This document shows positions 42,368-52,025 of a DNA stretch of 64,000 nucleotides, in pieces. Source of the DNA: Paenibacillus agricola. GTDB taxonomy: Bacteria > Bacillota > Bacilli > Paenibacillales > NBRC-103111. Position numbers and translations under genes: made by a program. Numbering within the stretch: position 1 is the stretch's first letter; each line of letters starts with the position of its first letter. Where the stretch lies: contig NZ_JAAOIW010000002.1 in NCBI RefSeq assembly GCF_011440305.1, positions 612,084 through 676,083 of the forward strand, written 5' to 3'. The notes under the pieces were generated by a model. It was not told the DNA's origin and did not search any database. It saw only the letters and a program-made list of their open reading frames with translations.

Positions 42368-44917
42368 ATGCATCCAATACCAACTAAAACTAACACACCA
42401 TCTACCGTAAAAGCTTCCCGTATAGGAACTGTTTTAAAAATTACTATGTTATCCTTATTTGCGTTTGCTCTTATCTGGGTGCTTTTGCTTCTCAGCTTTG
42501 GCTGGGTCTGGAGCTCTTATATGACCATATATCGCGGAATCGATATTTCTTTGCTGAGCAAGGAGCCTCCGCGTGCTACGGTTTTTTATGATGCCAATGG
42601 CGAGGTCATCACAGAGCTAACCAACTCACGGATGGAATATATGCCTTTAGATCGTTTTTCCAAAATCGTACAAGAAGCTGTAGTTTCTGTAGAGGATGCA
42701 CGTTTTTATGAGCATAAAGGTGTTGATTATCAAGGAATCGCACGTGCTTTTTACCAGAATTGGAAATCCGGTAACACGGTACAAGGCGGTAGTACGATTA
42801 CGCAGCAGCTTGCCAAAACCTTTTTATTTTCCTCCGAACGAACCTATTCCCGCAAAATCAATGAGGCCATCGCCTCTATTAAAATCGAAAAGGTCTATAG
42901 CAAGGATCAAATTATGGAGCTGTATTTAAACCATATTTATTTTGGAGAAGGCTCATGGGGCCTGGAGCGTGCTGCCCAGTCTTATTTTGGCAAGCCTGCA
43001 CTGGATTTAACCTTATCCGAGGCTGCACTGTTGGCGGGCATTCCCAAATCACCTATCAACTACTCACCTGTCAAAAAGCCTGAGCAAGCCAAGGAACGGC
43101 GCAATCTTGTACTAAACCTGATGGCAGAGCAAGGGAAAATCACTGAAGCTGAGCGGGATGCCGCCAAAAATGAGGAGATTCAGCTAGTGGCCCAAGCAGA
43201 ACCGAAGGTAGCCATGCACCCCTCCTTTATCAACCATGTAATAAGCGAAGCGATCGATAAGTACAAGCTGACCGAGGAGCAAATCCTGTCATCCGGCTAC
43301 CAGATTTATACGACCATGGCACCCCAAGTGCAAGTAGCGGCGGAGGAGGTTTATAGCGACGATTCGTTTTTTCCTGAGGATGCGGGCGGTCTGCAAAGCG
43401 GGATAGTATTAATGGAGCCTCAAAGCGGGGCCTTGCTGGGCATCGTGGGCTCACGTACCCCGCAACAGGAATTCCGAGCATTTAACTATGCGACCCAAAA
43501 TCAGCGGCAGCCAGGCTCGGCCCTCAAGCCCATCATTGTGTTTGCACCTGCATTAAGTGCCGGCTTCGGGACCAGGGATCAAATCCATGATGTAGAAACC
43601 GATTTTGGTGGAGCCTACAAACCCGCGAATTATGGAAACCAGCTTCACGGCTGGGTTACCCTAGAGGAAGCCTTAGTGCAATCCTATAATATTCCGGCAG
43701 TCGCTCTGTTAAAGGAAATTGGCATCGACAAAGGAATGGAAATAGCTTCACTGGCAGGATTGCCCTTAGAGGATACAGATCGAACCTTAGGCATTGCCTT
43801 GGGCGGCATGACCAAGGGCACTTCCCCACTTGTGATGGCTCAGGCTTATACGATGTTTGCCAATAACGGGAGTGTGGCTAAAGCTTACGCGATCACCAAG
43901 ATAGTTGACCAGCATGGGCAGCTGGTTGGCGAAGAAGCCCGCCCTGTGTTGGAGCCTGTTTTGGAGCCGAATGTCGCTTATACCATGACCACCATGCTTC
44001 GAAAAGTAGTCAATCAAGGCACAGGACAAAGTGCACGGATGGATCGGCCTGTAGCCGGAAAAACCGGAACAACCCAGCTGCCCGACATTCCGGAATTCAA
44101 AAATAAATACGGTAAACAAATCGATGGCTCCAAGGATGCCTGGTTTGTTGGCTACACCCCTGAGATCGTGGCCGCCGTATGGCTGGGCTATGAAAAAACG
44201 AACAAAGACCACTACCTGACTACTACCGGCGGTAAATATCCCGCAATTTTATTTAATGAAGTGCTGACTCGTGCTTTGCAGGGTGTGCCCGTTGTTGATT
44301 TTGCCAGACCCGAGGCGTTTGCTGCTGTTGTGGGTGGCAAAAAGAAGATCAACGAGAATAAAGCCATAACGCTTGCCGAAGCGAAGAAGAAGCTGGCAGA
44401 GGAGCAGGAAGCGTTGGCGCTTGAGGAGGCCGCAGCAGCTGAGGCTCTTGCTGCCGCGAGCGCGCAGGTCACTAGTGCTGGTGGCGGCGCTGGCGCGGCA
44501 GGTGCTGGGAGCACCGTCGCTGCTGACGCGAATAGCGGCGGCGCAGCCGCGGCCACAGGCGCAAGCGGCGGGACGCCTGGAGCAGCGAACGGAGCCGGGG
44601 CGAACGGCGGAACGGCGGCTACCGGGGCTACAGGCGCTGGTGCTCCTGCCCCAGCTGACAAAGGCACAGCCGCTACCGCTCCTGCGGACAAAGGCGCTGG
44701 TGCTCCTGCCCCAGCTGACAAGGGCACAGCCGCTACCGCTCCTGCGGACAAAGGCGCTGGTGCTCCTGCCCCAGCTGACAAGGGCACAGCTGCTACCGTT
44801 GCACCTGCGGATAAGGGCAATGCGGCACCACCAGAAGGGGTACCCCCAACCGCAAGCAATTTGGTAGGCAGCGCCCCAACAAGCGGAGCTACAAACGGTT
44901 CTGGGGGCACTCCGTAA
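42368..44917 (+). CDS. Class A penicillin-binding protein with Ala/Pro-rich tail
   Basis: An 849-residue protein from ATG 42368 (TGGAGGACTCACAT upstream). One N-terminal membrane helix (about 25-50) is followed by a GT51 transglycosylase domain (VEDARFYEHKGVDYQGIARA; TITQQLAKTFLFSSERTYSRK) and a transpeptidase domain: S384 in PGSALKP, VQSYN and K565-TGTT. It polymerises and cross-links peptidoglycan outside the membrane. The last ~130 residues are Ala/Gly/Pro-rich and include a 20-residue repeat. It is a close paralogue of the protein at 55219-57702. Confidence 0.94.
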   Translation: MHPIPTKTNTPSTVKASRIGTVLKITMLSLFAFALIWVLLLLSFGWVWSSYMTIYRGIDISLLSKEPPRATVFYDANGEVITELTNSRMEYMPLDRFSKIVQEAVVSVEDARFYEHKGVDYQGIARAFYQNWKSGNTVQGGSTITQQLAKTFLFSSERTYSRKINEAIASIKIEKVYSKDQIMELYLNHIYFGEGSWGLERAAQSYFGKPALDLTLSEAALLAGIPKSPINYSPVKKPEQAKERRNLVLNLMAEQGKITEAERDAAKNEEIQLVAQAEPKVAMHPSFINHVISEAIDKYKLTEEQILSSGYQIYTTMAPQVQVAAEEVYSDDSFFPEDAGGLQSGIVLMEPQSGALLGIVGSRTPQQEFRAFNYATQNQRQPGSALKPIIVFAPALSAGFGTRDQIHDVETDFGGAYKPANYGNQLHGWVTLEEALVQSYNIPAVALLKEIGIDKGMEIASLAGLPLEDTDRTLGIALGGMTKGTSPLVMAQAYTMFANNGSVAKAYAITKIVDQHGQLVGEEARPVLEPVLEPNVAYTMTTMLRKVVNQGTGQSARMDRPVAGKTGTTQLPDIPEFKNKYGKQIDGSKDAWFVGYTPEIVAAVWLGYEKTNKDHYLTTTGGKYPAILFNEVLTRALQGVPVVDFARPEAFAAVVGGKKKINENKAITLAEAKKKLAEEQEALALEEAAAAEALAAASAQVTSAGGGAGAAGAGSTVAADANSGGAAAATGASGGTPGAANGAGANGGTAATGATGAGAPAPADKGTAATAPADKGAGAPAPADKGTAATAPADKGAGAPAPADKGTAATVAPADKGNAAPPEGVPPTASNLVGSAPTSGATNGSGGTP
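44633..44812 (+). repeat. Three tandem 60-bp repeats inside the PBP gene
   Basis: Period exactly 60 bp (copies from 44633, 44693 and 44753; the third diverges near its end). They encode GAGAPAPADKGTAATAPADK. Copies 1 and 2 are almost identical, so slippage or recombination could change copy number in frame. Confidence 0.9.
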
Positions 44918-45061
44918 TCCAGAGCGCTGTGAACGTAAAAAGAGCACCAGCTTTGGCAGCCCAGTGCTCTCATCCATGTAAGCAAACGTCAAATAGCCCT
45001 CCACCTTATGGAAGACCTTGTCAATAAATTGCCTTTCAGAAAAATTTGAACTTTGGGACCG

Positions 45062-45508
45062 CTAAAACACTTCTACGGAGCCCACTCCCTTCTTTTCCAT
45101 TTGTGTATTCAACAAATCTAGTGAAGTGATAATACCATCCAATTCCTCAGATCCAAGATCGCTAAGCACGGTTTGAAAAAAATTTTCATGAAAGTAATCG
45201 AGTTTATTGCGGATTTCATCTATCTTCCCGGTTTTCTGTATCCATACAATCCGACGATCCGACTCATCCCTGACTCTCTGAATCCAGCCGTCCCGCTCCA
45301 AACGGTCAATAATACTGGAGACTGTACTATAGGAAAGCTTCACAGCTTCAGATATATGGCCAATCGTCTTTGGCTCTTTATAAACTTGCGCAATAACCAT
45401 ACCTTGAGGCTTCGTCAGATCCATTTCCTTCATGAAACCTTCGAGTGTAGTATTATATAATCGGGAAAGCTTGTGAATGGTTTTAGAGATATTCATTGCT
45501 TGATTCAT
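45062..45508 (-). CDS. MarR-family regulator
   Basis: A 148-residue protein from ATG 45508 (AGGGGAGATTGTCC upstream). The winged helix reads TKPQGMVIAQVYKEPKTIGH, ISEAVKLSYSTVSSIIDRLE and RDGWIQRVRDESDRRIVWIQ, the MarR pattern with DxR wing. Neighbouring genes suggest control of the efflux or secreted-protein genes to the right, but no operator was seen by its own start. Confidence 0.88.
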   Translation of the reverse strand: MNQAMNISKTIHKLSRLYNTTLEGFMKEMDLTKPQGMVIAQVYKEPKTIGHISEAVKLSYSTVSSIIDRLERDGWIQRVRDESDRRIVWIQKTGKIDEIRNKLDYFHENFFQTVLSDLGSEELDGIITSLDLLNTQMEKKGVGSVEVF

Positions 45509-45592
45509 GGACAATCTCCCCTGTCTTAAGCGATTACATAAAACCAATATTGTCTAAACTATATCATATTAATTGTACAGAGCAAAGAAAGG

Positions 45593-45632
45593 AAGGCCGT
45601 GCCTAACATCTCCTATGTTAGGCACGGCCTTT
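45593..45632. terminator. Strong bidirectional terminator
   Basis: AAGGCCGTGCCTAACA and TGTTAGGCACGGCCTT form a long perfect stem (about 15 bp) with T8 on the plus side and a T-rich tail on the minus side. It ends the operon of 45677 and separates it from the MarR gene. Confidence 0.92.
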
Positions 45633-45676
45633 TTTTTGAAAAACCTTAGATAGAATCTGCTGATGTATTTCCCTTA

Positions 45677-47407
45677 TTATTGCTCAAGAACCGACAGCAA
45701 GCGCTTGGCTTCTCCTAGCGGTGTGGTTACCGTCTCGAATATTTTCACCTTCAAGGGCGATTCCATCAAATCACTGACCACATTATCAAAATACATCATT
45801 TGGTTACCGTTGATCAAGCGGTTCGGACCTGTTAGCTCGAAGGTCTTGTAGCCGATCCGCTCCCCTGCTGGGTTCTCCAATTCAATAAGCAGCTTCGGAT
45901 TGGATGCTTCTGTCACCACGTTATCTGTAGTGCTGATATCCATAACCGATTTCATTCGGTACGTATAATTGTTGATTTTAGTGGTTGCATTTTGCGAAAG
46001 AACCATCGATAAGCCCCATGAGTTCAATTTCAGCTTATAGGGATAAAAGTCCAGATCGGTCGCATTTGGCGTTGCCTTCTGGATAGCTACAGGCAGCTTG
46101 CCTATCGGCGTTTGAAAGCCGGACTCACCTTGCTTCTCTAGCAGCCTGAATGTAAACTGATCAGCAGATTCGGTAAGTGGCATCGTAAAAGCATACGTTG
46201 CCGCAACGCCCATACCGGGCAGCACTTCTTTGACCGAGCTTTCAAGCTGACTGCCTGAGTATACGACTCCTGTATGGTTCATCAAGTCGGCTCCAATTGC
46301 AGGAATGGGCAGCGGACTATCACTGAAATTCGTAAATTTCACATTAGCGACTACCGTCTTGAAGCTCTGCCCTTCATTCTCGAACCAATCCGCGTTAGAA
46401 AGTGAGACGGAAAGCTGTGGATTTATGGCTTTGCTCATCGGATCAATAGCTATTCGAGAACCAAGCTGGTAAGCGGGCAAGCTTAGTTCTGTCACTTCCT
46501 GAGCAGGCACCCTAAAGCCAACGCCTCCTACAGAATAGGTCTGGGCAGTAGTCTGGCCCAGCTTCACGAAGCTTTCGGTAGTTAATACATAGAAGGCTTC
46601 TGGATTCACTCCAGCATCCATGGGAATGGAATAATAGACATAATGGCTTTCACCCGGAATTACAACCAACGGCGTTTCATCCATTCGTTTGCCAAGAAAT
46701 GATTGACCATCAGCTTTCCCGCTTAATGAGAATCCAGGTACAGTTTCCGTGTGGCTACCCGGGTTCTCAACCTTTAATTGGACGATATAAGTCGGAGCCT
46801 GCCCATCAAATTGTGTGTAAAGGCTGGCAGCTGAGTAGACCAATGAAGAAGAAACGCCTGGCAGCCTGAATGGATCTCCCCAGTTCAACAAGGCAGTATC
46901 GGCGATTCTGGAATCATTGCCCTTCCAGACCATCGAGCCAATGCCGATATCCGCAAGCACGGTTTCTTGCTTCGGATACACACTCATATCGAAATCGACC
47001 AAGATCAGGTCTGTGAGGTTAATTTCTACAGTCGAATCAACCTCTGCCATATAGCTGAACTCTTCATTCGTATGCGGAGCTATAGACTTAATATTGGCTG
47101 CGCTTGGCTGCAGCAAATACAAGGTGCCGTCCGAGCCTTTGGCACGAAGCTCAAAGTCTGGAGTCCGTACTGCAGCCCCCGAACGGTTATTCAACTTAAT
47201 AACCACTCCCATTTTCCAGCCGTTCTCCGTCTTCTCCAGCAGGACGCTTTTCACCTGCGTCTGGATGGAACCGTTGATCGCATAGGCTGGTGCTTCAACA
47301 GCAGTTGGAGCTGTGGTTCCATCAGCAGCGAATGCCGAGGGTATGGAGAATGCAACAGTCGATGTAAGCATGATCGCCAATAGGGTTTGTTTCTTATATA
47401 GTTTCAT
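45677..47407 (-). CDS. Secreted protein of unknown function
   Basis: A 576-residue protein with a signal peptide (MKLYKKQTLLAIMLTSTVAF...SAFAADG). The mature part consists of beta-rich repeats with VKLNNRSGAAVRTPDFELRA, VENPGSHTETVPGFSL and VKFTNFSDSPLPIPAI, i.e. several CARDB/Ig-like segments. It is transcribed after the efflux genes, 64 bp downstream of the MFS stop, so it may share their transcript and serve the envelope. Function not known. Confidence 0.65.
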   Translation of the reverse strand: MKLYKKQTLLAIMLTSTVAFSIPSAFAADGTTAPTAVEAPAYAINGSIQTQVKSVLLEKTENGWKMGVVIKLNNRSGAAVRTPDFELRAKGSDGTLYLLQPSAANIKSIAPHTNEEFSYMAEVDSTVEINLTDLILVDFDMSVYPKQETVLADIGIGSMVWKGNDSRIADTALLNWGDPFRLPGVSSSLVYSAASLYTQFDGQAPTYIVQLKVENPGSHTETVPGFSLSGKADGQSFLGKRMDETPLVVIPGESHYVYYSIPMDAGVNPEAFYVLTTESFVKLGQTTAQTYSVGGVGFRVPAQEVTELSLPAYQLGSRIAIDPMSKAINPQLSVSLSNADWFENEGQSFKTVVANVKFTNFSDSPLPIPAIGADLMNHTGVVYSGSQLESSVKEVLPGMGVAATYAFTMPLTESADQFTFRLLEKQGESGFQTPIGKLPVAIQKATPNATDLDFYPYKLKLNSWGLSMVLSQNATTKINNYTYRMKSVMDISTTDNVVTEASNPKLLIELENPAGERIGYKTFELTGPNRLINGNQMMYFDNVVSDLMESPLKVKIFETVTTPLGEAKRLLSVLEQ

Positions 47408-47471
47408 GAATGAATCCTCCTGTAATCGTAAGACCGTATGTTGGTACGTTTTCGGTAATCATCTATTGAAC

Positions 47472-49193
47472 CTAAGCTTTCAATATGCCGGGTATTGCCC
47501 CTGCGGATCCTTTGCCAGGCTTCGAGGGCTTTTCCGGTTCTGTTGGGTGCTCTTGCCCCATAGGTTCTTTGGGCTCAACCAGTGTTTGTTCAAGCTCCTT
47601 CGGATCTGTTTCATCGGGAGTCGAAGATTTAGGCGCTTCCGCTGGTGCCGAAGCAACTTTTCGCTTGCTTCTTAGAAAGAAGACAACCGGTATACAGAGA
47701 AATGCGGGAATCGCAGATATAAAGAAGGTGTCCCCAATTGACCGAACCATAGCTTCCAGCTGCATGATGCCAGCCAGGGTACTAGCCGCTGTCGCGCTTG
47801 CTGTGCTCGTGTCCACACCCCACTGATAGATCACTCCGGTCAACCCCGAAACGACGTTGCTCGCTGCCAGTGAATCGACAGTTACGCTTTCTGAAATATG
47901 TTGGTAATGGACAATCTGACGATTGCTCATAAGGGCAGCAAAAATAGCGATACTCATCGATCCGGCTACTTGTCGAACTACGTTGGATAACGGAGATGCA
48001 TTATTGATTTGATGCTGCGGAATAGCGTTCATGCCGGCAGTGGTCAGTGGCATCATACAGAGCCCTATTCCAATGGCTCGAATGGTCAGCAGGACATTCA
48101 GCCAATGATGAGGGGTATCCGAAGCCAGCGTATGAAGATCAAATGTAGTAATTCCAATTATAGACAGACCTAAGACTCCAATAGGAACAACGCCAAATTT
48201 TTCCGACAGCTTACCACTAATCGGCATCATTAAGGCCATCGCAATCGACTGCGGCATCATAAGAAGCCCAGTCTGCATCGCTGACATGGATTGTACATTT
48301 TGCAGGAAGAGCGGTACGAGGAAGGTACCACCCATCATACCCATCATGACAAGGCTGCCGGCAATTACACTCATCGTAAATTTAGCATTTTTAAAAATCC
48401 TGAGGTCTAACAAAGGATGCTTACTACCAAGCTCGACCCAAATAAACAGTAGCAGGCTGAAAAACGAGACAAACAGCAAGCTGACGATGAATAACGAGGT
48501 CCATCCTTCAGTATTCCCCTTACTTAAAGCGAGCAGCACTGATCCAAAAAACAATATCGAAAGCGCAGCGCCTGCGGTATCAAATTTAATTACTTTATTT
48601 TTCACAGAATCCTTTAGAAGAATCCTGCCCATAATGAAAGCGAACAGTCCAATCGGGATATTTATTAAAAATAACCAACGCCAGCTGTAATACTGAATCA
48701 TATAACCGCCGAAGGTCGGTCCAAGTGCTGGTGCCACCATAGCAGCAACGCCCCATAATCCGATAGCCGTGCCCACTTTTTCACGCGGGAAGGACGTATA
48801 AATAATAGCCATGCCGACGGGCATAATAAATCCACCAGCTAACCCTTGAATAATTCGGAACAAGATCAAGGTAACGTCGCTCCATGCCATCCCGCATAAG
48901 ACCGAACCAATGGTAAACCCTGCAACCGAATAAATAAACACATTTTTATTGCCAAATCTTTCCCCTAAAAAACCACTCATCGGGATTACTACTGCAGAGG
49001 CCAGCATATAACCCGTAAGCACCCATTGGATGGTGGCTACATCGGAACCAAACACGGCAACGAATTTCGGCAAGGCAACATTCATTAAGCTGCTGTTCAA
49101 GACAGAAACAAATGTGCCGAGCACAATGGCGATCAGCCCTAGCCACATGCCTGCATCGCCCTCGGATTTCGTTTTTAACGTTGCGTCGGCCAT
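47472..49193 (-). CDS. DHA2-type MFS multidrug efflux pump (EmrB/QacA-like)
   Basis: A 573-residue protein with about 14 hydrophobic segments. The motif A-like GFLGERFGNKNVFI, motif C AAMVAPALGPTFGGYMIQYY, and DLRIFKN pattern place it in the 14-TM DHA2 family. It would export drugs or toxic lipophiles by proton antiport. ATG 49193 follows AGGTGGTGCAGAAA. The gene is 12 bp after the adaptor stop, so the three genes form an operon. The C-terminal tail is Pro/Glu/Lys-rich. Confidence 0.92.
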   Translation of the reverse strand: MADATLKTKSEGDAGMWLGLIAIVLGTFVSVLNSSLMNVALPKFVAVFGSDVATIQWVLTGYMLASAVVIPMSGFLGERFGNKNVFIYSVAGFTIGSVLCGMAWSDVTLILFRIIQGLAGGFIMPVGMAIIYTSFPREKVGTAIGLWGVAAMVAPALGPTFGGYMIQYYSWRWLFLINIPIGLFAFIMGRILLKDSVKNKVIKFDTAGAALSILFFGSVLLALSKGNTEGWTSLFIVSLLFVSFFSLLLFIWVELGSKHPLLDLRIFKNAKFTMSVIAGSLVMMGMMGGTFLVPLFLQNVQSMSAMQTGLLMMPQSIAMALMMPISGKLSEKFGVVPIGVLGLSIIGITTFDLHTLASDTPHHWLNVLLTIRAIGIGLCMMPLTTAGMNAIPQHQINNASPLSNVVRQVAGSMSIAIFAALMSNRQIVHYQHISESVTVDSLAASNVVSGLTGVIYQWGVDTSTASATAASTLAGIMQLEAMVRSIGDTFFISAIPAFLCIPVVFFLRSKRKVASAPAEAPKSSTPDETDPKELEQTLVEPKEPMGQEHPTEPEKPSKPGKGSAGAIPGILKA

Positions 49194-49205
49194 TTTCTGC
49201 ACCAC

Positions 49206-50531
49206 CTATTCCACTTTCAGTTTTGCGCCATCAACGATTTTGTCGTTCGGATTCACGACAATTTGCTGTCCTGCTTGTAGATTTGATCCGGCCTCTACAT
49301 AAACCCATTCCTGATTTTTATCGGAGGTCTTGACTTCAGCCATACGAGCTGTACCGCTCTCGACCTTGACCACATAATCTTTGCCGTCTTTCTTAATAAG
49401 CGCCGATTTCGGCACCTCCAGCCGGCTTTGTTCGGTATCCTTCATATGGACCTCGGCAATCGCACCGGCAAACAACAATCCATCTTTATTGTCGACTGTT
49501 ACTTTGACCGGGAAGGTATTGCTGTTGGCGTTGGATACCGGACTGACAAAGGTGATCGTTCCAGGAAAGCTTTGATCGGGTACATTCGCCGCCTTCACGT
49601 CGACTGCTGTGCCTGCTTTGACCTTGCCAATCTGTGTATCGGTTACGCTGAGCTCTACCTGCACCTGGTTCATATCGACAACCGAGAACAAGGCAACACC
49701 CGGCTGTGCCATTTCTCCTGGCTGTATACTGCGTTTAATTACAGTTCCGTTCGATGGGGCTGTGATTGTTGCATTATTGACTGAATTGTTAGCTAGCTCA
49801 ACCACTGAGTTCAATCGGTCTACATCAGCCTGTAAGGCTGTAATCGTATTGGGTGTGGCACCTGCTTGGGCCAGCTCGAGCTTGGCTCGTGCCGCATCGA
49901 CCTGTGCAGCAGCAGCCTGGCTTGCAGCTTGCGCCTGTTCATACCCAGTCCTGGCTTTTTCGTACTCCAGCCCGCCACGATCCAGATCTTCCTTAGTCAC
50001 ACTCGATGAACTGTCAAACTGGTTGCGCAGGCGGTTATAAGTGTTGGTTGCAAATTCAAAGCCCGCTTTCCCCTGTTCTACAGTAGCTTCCGTCTGGGCT
50101 TGCGCGGCCTCGGCAGCACGCACCGCGCTCTCCGCCGCGCGTATTTCCTGCGATCTAGCACCTGCCTTTGTATCTGCCAGCTTCGCATTTGACGCAATAA
50201 CGCCGGATTCCGCTTGTTTGAGCTGCTGGATCAAATCGTCGGTCTCCAGTTGGACAAGTACATCTCCTTTATTCACGTGGGCGCCTTCCTCCACATTGAC
50301 AGCGGAAACCTTGCCTGACATTTTACTGACAATCTTCACTTCTTGGTTAGGATTAATTTTACCGCTCCAGCCGGCATCCGTAACTTGGCCAAGCTTGATA
50401 ACCTTAACGGGCACATCAGCTGTGGCACTATTGGCCTGATTACCTGCACCTGCATCACTGCACCCTGAGAGCGCTCCGATTAATGCAAGCGATAGAACCA
50501 CAGAAAACCCCATAGATGGTCTTATTTTCAT
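49206..50531 (-). CDS. HlyD/RND-type membrane-fusion adaptor lipoprotein
   Basis: A 441-residue protein from ATG 50531 (AAGGGGAGCAAAAACA upstream). Signal peptide and lipobox LSGC (C24) give a lipid anchor. Barrel-sandwich and lipoyl parts (GKINPNQEVKIVSKMSGKVS, VNVEEGAHVNKGDVLVQLET) flank a long coiled coil (about 90-240). A beta-barrel (VQVELSVTDTQIGKVKAGTA) follows. It likely links the MFS pump to the cell wall or outside. Confidence 0.9.
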   Translation of the reverse strand: MKIRPSMGFSVVLSLALIGALSGCSDAGAGNQANSATADVPVKVIKLGQVTDAGWSGKINPNQEVKIVSKMSGKVSAVNVEEGAHVNKGDVLVQLETDDLIQQLKQAESGVIASNAKLADTKAGARSQEIRAAESAVRAAEAAQAQTEATVEQGKAGFEFATNTYNRLRNQFDSSSSVTKEDLDRGGLEYEKARTGYEQAQAASQAAAAQVDAARAKLELAQAGATPNTITALQADVDRLNSVVELANNSVNNATITAPSNGTVIKRSIQPGEMAQPGVALFSVVDMNQVQVELSVTDTQIGKVKAGTAVDVKAANVPDQSFPGTITFVSPVSNANSNTFPVKVTVDNKDGLLFAGAIAEVHMKDTEQSRLEVPKSALIKKDGKDYVVKVESGTARMAEVKTSDKNQEWVYVEAGSNLQAGQQIVVNPNDKIVDGAKLKVE

Positions 50532-50556
50532 TGTTTTTGCTCCCCTTATCATTACC

Positions 50557-51216
50557 TTAGTTGTCTTTGACTTGAATATTGATGGACGTGCTCATTCCCG
50601 GCGATAGATCGAACCCTTGTTGGTCATCAATGCTTATTTTTACCGCAATACGCTGTGTGACTTTCGTGAAATTACCGCTTGTATTAGACGCTGGAAGCAG
50701 AGAAAAGCTCGATGCTGTTGCCTTGCTGATCTCTTTTACCGTCCCTGTCAGTGTTAATCCAGCAAAGGTATCCACCTTGATCTCCACCTTCTGGCCGATC
50801 TTAATACGATGAATTTCGGTTTCCTCAATATTAGCTGAAACATACAAACGGCTTTGGTCCACGATCATGGCAACTGTCTGCCCAAGCGAAGCAACCTCAC
50901 CAGGTTTGATTAACGTTTTGATCACAGTGCCCTCAATGGGGGATCTCAATGTTGCTTGATCAAGCATGCTGATACTTAAATTATTGCTATCCTGTTGCCC
51001 CAATATTTGGTCAGCCATAACGTGGTCTCCTTCATTAATCTGCATCGAGACCACTTTTCCTGTAACTCGAGGTATTACCTTGTAAATATCGCCAGCAAGC
51101 CTTGAATCTTCAGTAGATACATATTTTTGGGCATCATTCCAGAACTTCCACCCGATTCCGCTGCCGCTGATGACCATAACCACCAAAATCACAATCAACA
51201 CTACTTTTCGCTTCAT
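50557..51216 (-). CDS. Short HlyD/EmrA-type adaptor
   Basis: A 219-residue protein from ATG 51216 (GTGGGGAGAAGC upstream). One N-terminal membrane helix precedes the paired biotinyl-lipoyl halves IPRVTGKVVSMQINEGDHVM and TLRSPIEGTVIKTLIKPGEV and the beta-barrel VSANIEETEIHRIKIGQKVE. It has no coiled coil hairpin of usual length. It is the first gene of the pump operon, and a palindromic operator overlaps its promoter. Confidence 0.88.
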   Translation of the reverse strand: MKRKVVLIVILVVMVISGSGIGWKFWNDAQKYVSTEDSRLAGDIYKVIPRVTGKVVSMQINEGDHVMADQILGQQDSNNLSISMLDQATLRSPIEGTVIKTLIKPGEVASLGQTVAMIVDQSRLYVSANIEETEIHRIKIGQKVEIKVDTFAGLTLTGTVKEISKATASSFSLLPASNTSGNFTKVTQRIAVKISIDDQQGFDLSPGMSTSINIQVKDN

Positions 51217-51264
51217 GCTTCTCCCCACTTCTCTTTCCATTTCTGAATTGTCTGAGCTTTATAT

Positions 51265-51280
51265 ATTTCGTATGCGAAAT
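51265..51280 (-). promoter_or_regulatory. MarR-type operator 1 in the efflux promoter
   Basis: ATTTCGTATGCGAAAT, with arms ATTTCG/CGAAAT. On the minus strand it fills the 16-nt spacer between TTGATA and TATAAA, upstream of the adaptor-pump operon. Repressor binding should block RNA polymerase. Confidence 0.8.
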
Positions 51281-51297
51281 ATCAAATTAACAAATAT

Positions 51298-51729
51298 TTA
51301 ACAGCTTTCAACTTCCAAATTCCTTAAAATCCGAGTGTGCAGCTTATCCATTGCTTGTAGTTCCTCATCAGGTACTCCTTGGATCATTTTCTGAAATAGC
51401 CCATTCTTCATTGACTTAATCGCTATGACTACCTGCTCACCCTGTTCACTTATTTTCAAGTTCACACTTCGGCGATCTACTTCATCACGGTATCGGAGTA
51501 TAAGTCCCTTTTCCTCCAGCTTATCGCACAGAAGCGTAAGACCTCCAGCCGTCATATGTAATAGCTCCGCCAAATCGCTAACCCTTTGGCTTTCTCTATG
51601 AAGCTTTTGCAGCATGTTGGCCTGTGATAAGGTAAGGTTTAGCGGGCTGACCGCATTCCACTCGGCAATAAATTTTTTATGAATTAGCCGATACAGATGC
51701 TCCATTTTCTCCATATCGTAGTAGGTCAT
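51298..51729 (-). CDS. MarR-family regulator of the efflux operon
   Basis: A 143-residue protein from ATG 51729 (GGAAGGGGACTTG upstream). The winged helix reads QRVSDLAELLHMTAGGLTLL, CDKLEEKGLILRYRDEVDRR and SVNLKISEQGE, the MarR pattern. It lies between two copies of the shared palindrome and has its own promoter (TTATAT-N16-TATTAT). It probably represses itself, the pump operon and the secreted protein at 52093. Confidence 0.9.
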   Translation of the reverse strand: MTYYDMEKMEHLYRLIHKKFIAEWNAVSPLNLTLSQANMLQKLHRESQRVSDLAELLHMTAGGLTLLCDKLEEKGLILRYRDEVDRRSVNLKISEQGEQVVIAIKSMKNGLFQKMIQGVPDEELQAMDKLHTRILRNLEVESC

Positions 51730-51797
51730 CAAGTCCCCTTCCACTCCTTTTAGTCAATAAAAAAATTGTTTTGACGCTAATCATTTCTGCATATAAT

Positions 51798-51813
51798 ATT
51801 TCGTATACGAATT
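51798..51813 (-). promoter_or_regulatory. MarR-type operator 2 in the marR promoter
   Basis: ATTTCGTATACGAATT contains a perfect 12-bp palindrome (TTCGTATACGAA). It sits in the spacer between TTATAT and TATTAT on the minus strand, upstream of the marR-type gene. Confidence 0.8.
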
Positions 51814-52025
51814 AATATAACAGATAAGCCTAACCTTGAGAAATCCCGAAAATGGTCAAATTCTAGCATTTTCAAGCCATAATGGGGCTGATCATCCCCT
51901 TTTCTCCCCTTTGCTCAACCCCATAAAATAATACCATCTCTCACGCAGGGCTAAGATCTGTGTTCAAAAATTGTACATGTATTGGAGCTTAATCCATATT
52001 TACAAGGCATAAAAGACTGTGATAT

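Noticed and set aside
44212-45004. Long minus-strand frames opposite the PBP tail
   Set aside because: They arise from the Ala/Gly/Pro-rich, GC-rich repeat DNA of the plus-strand gene and have no start or domain.
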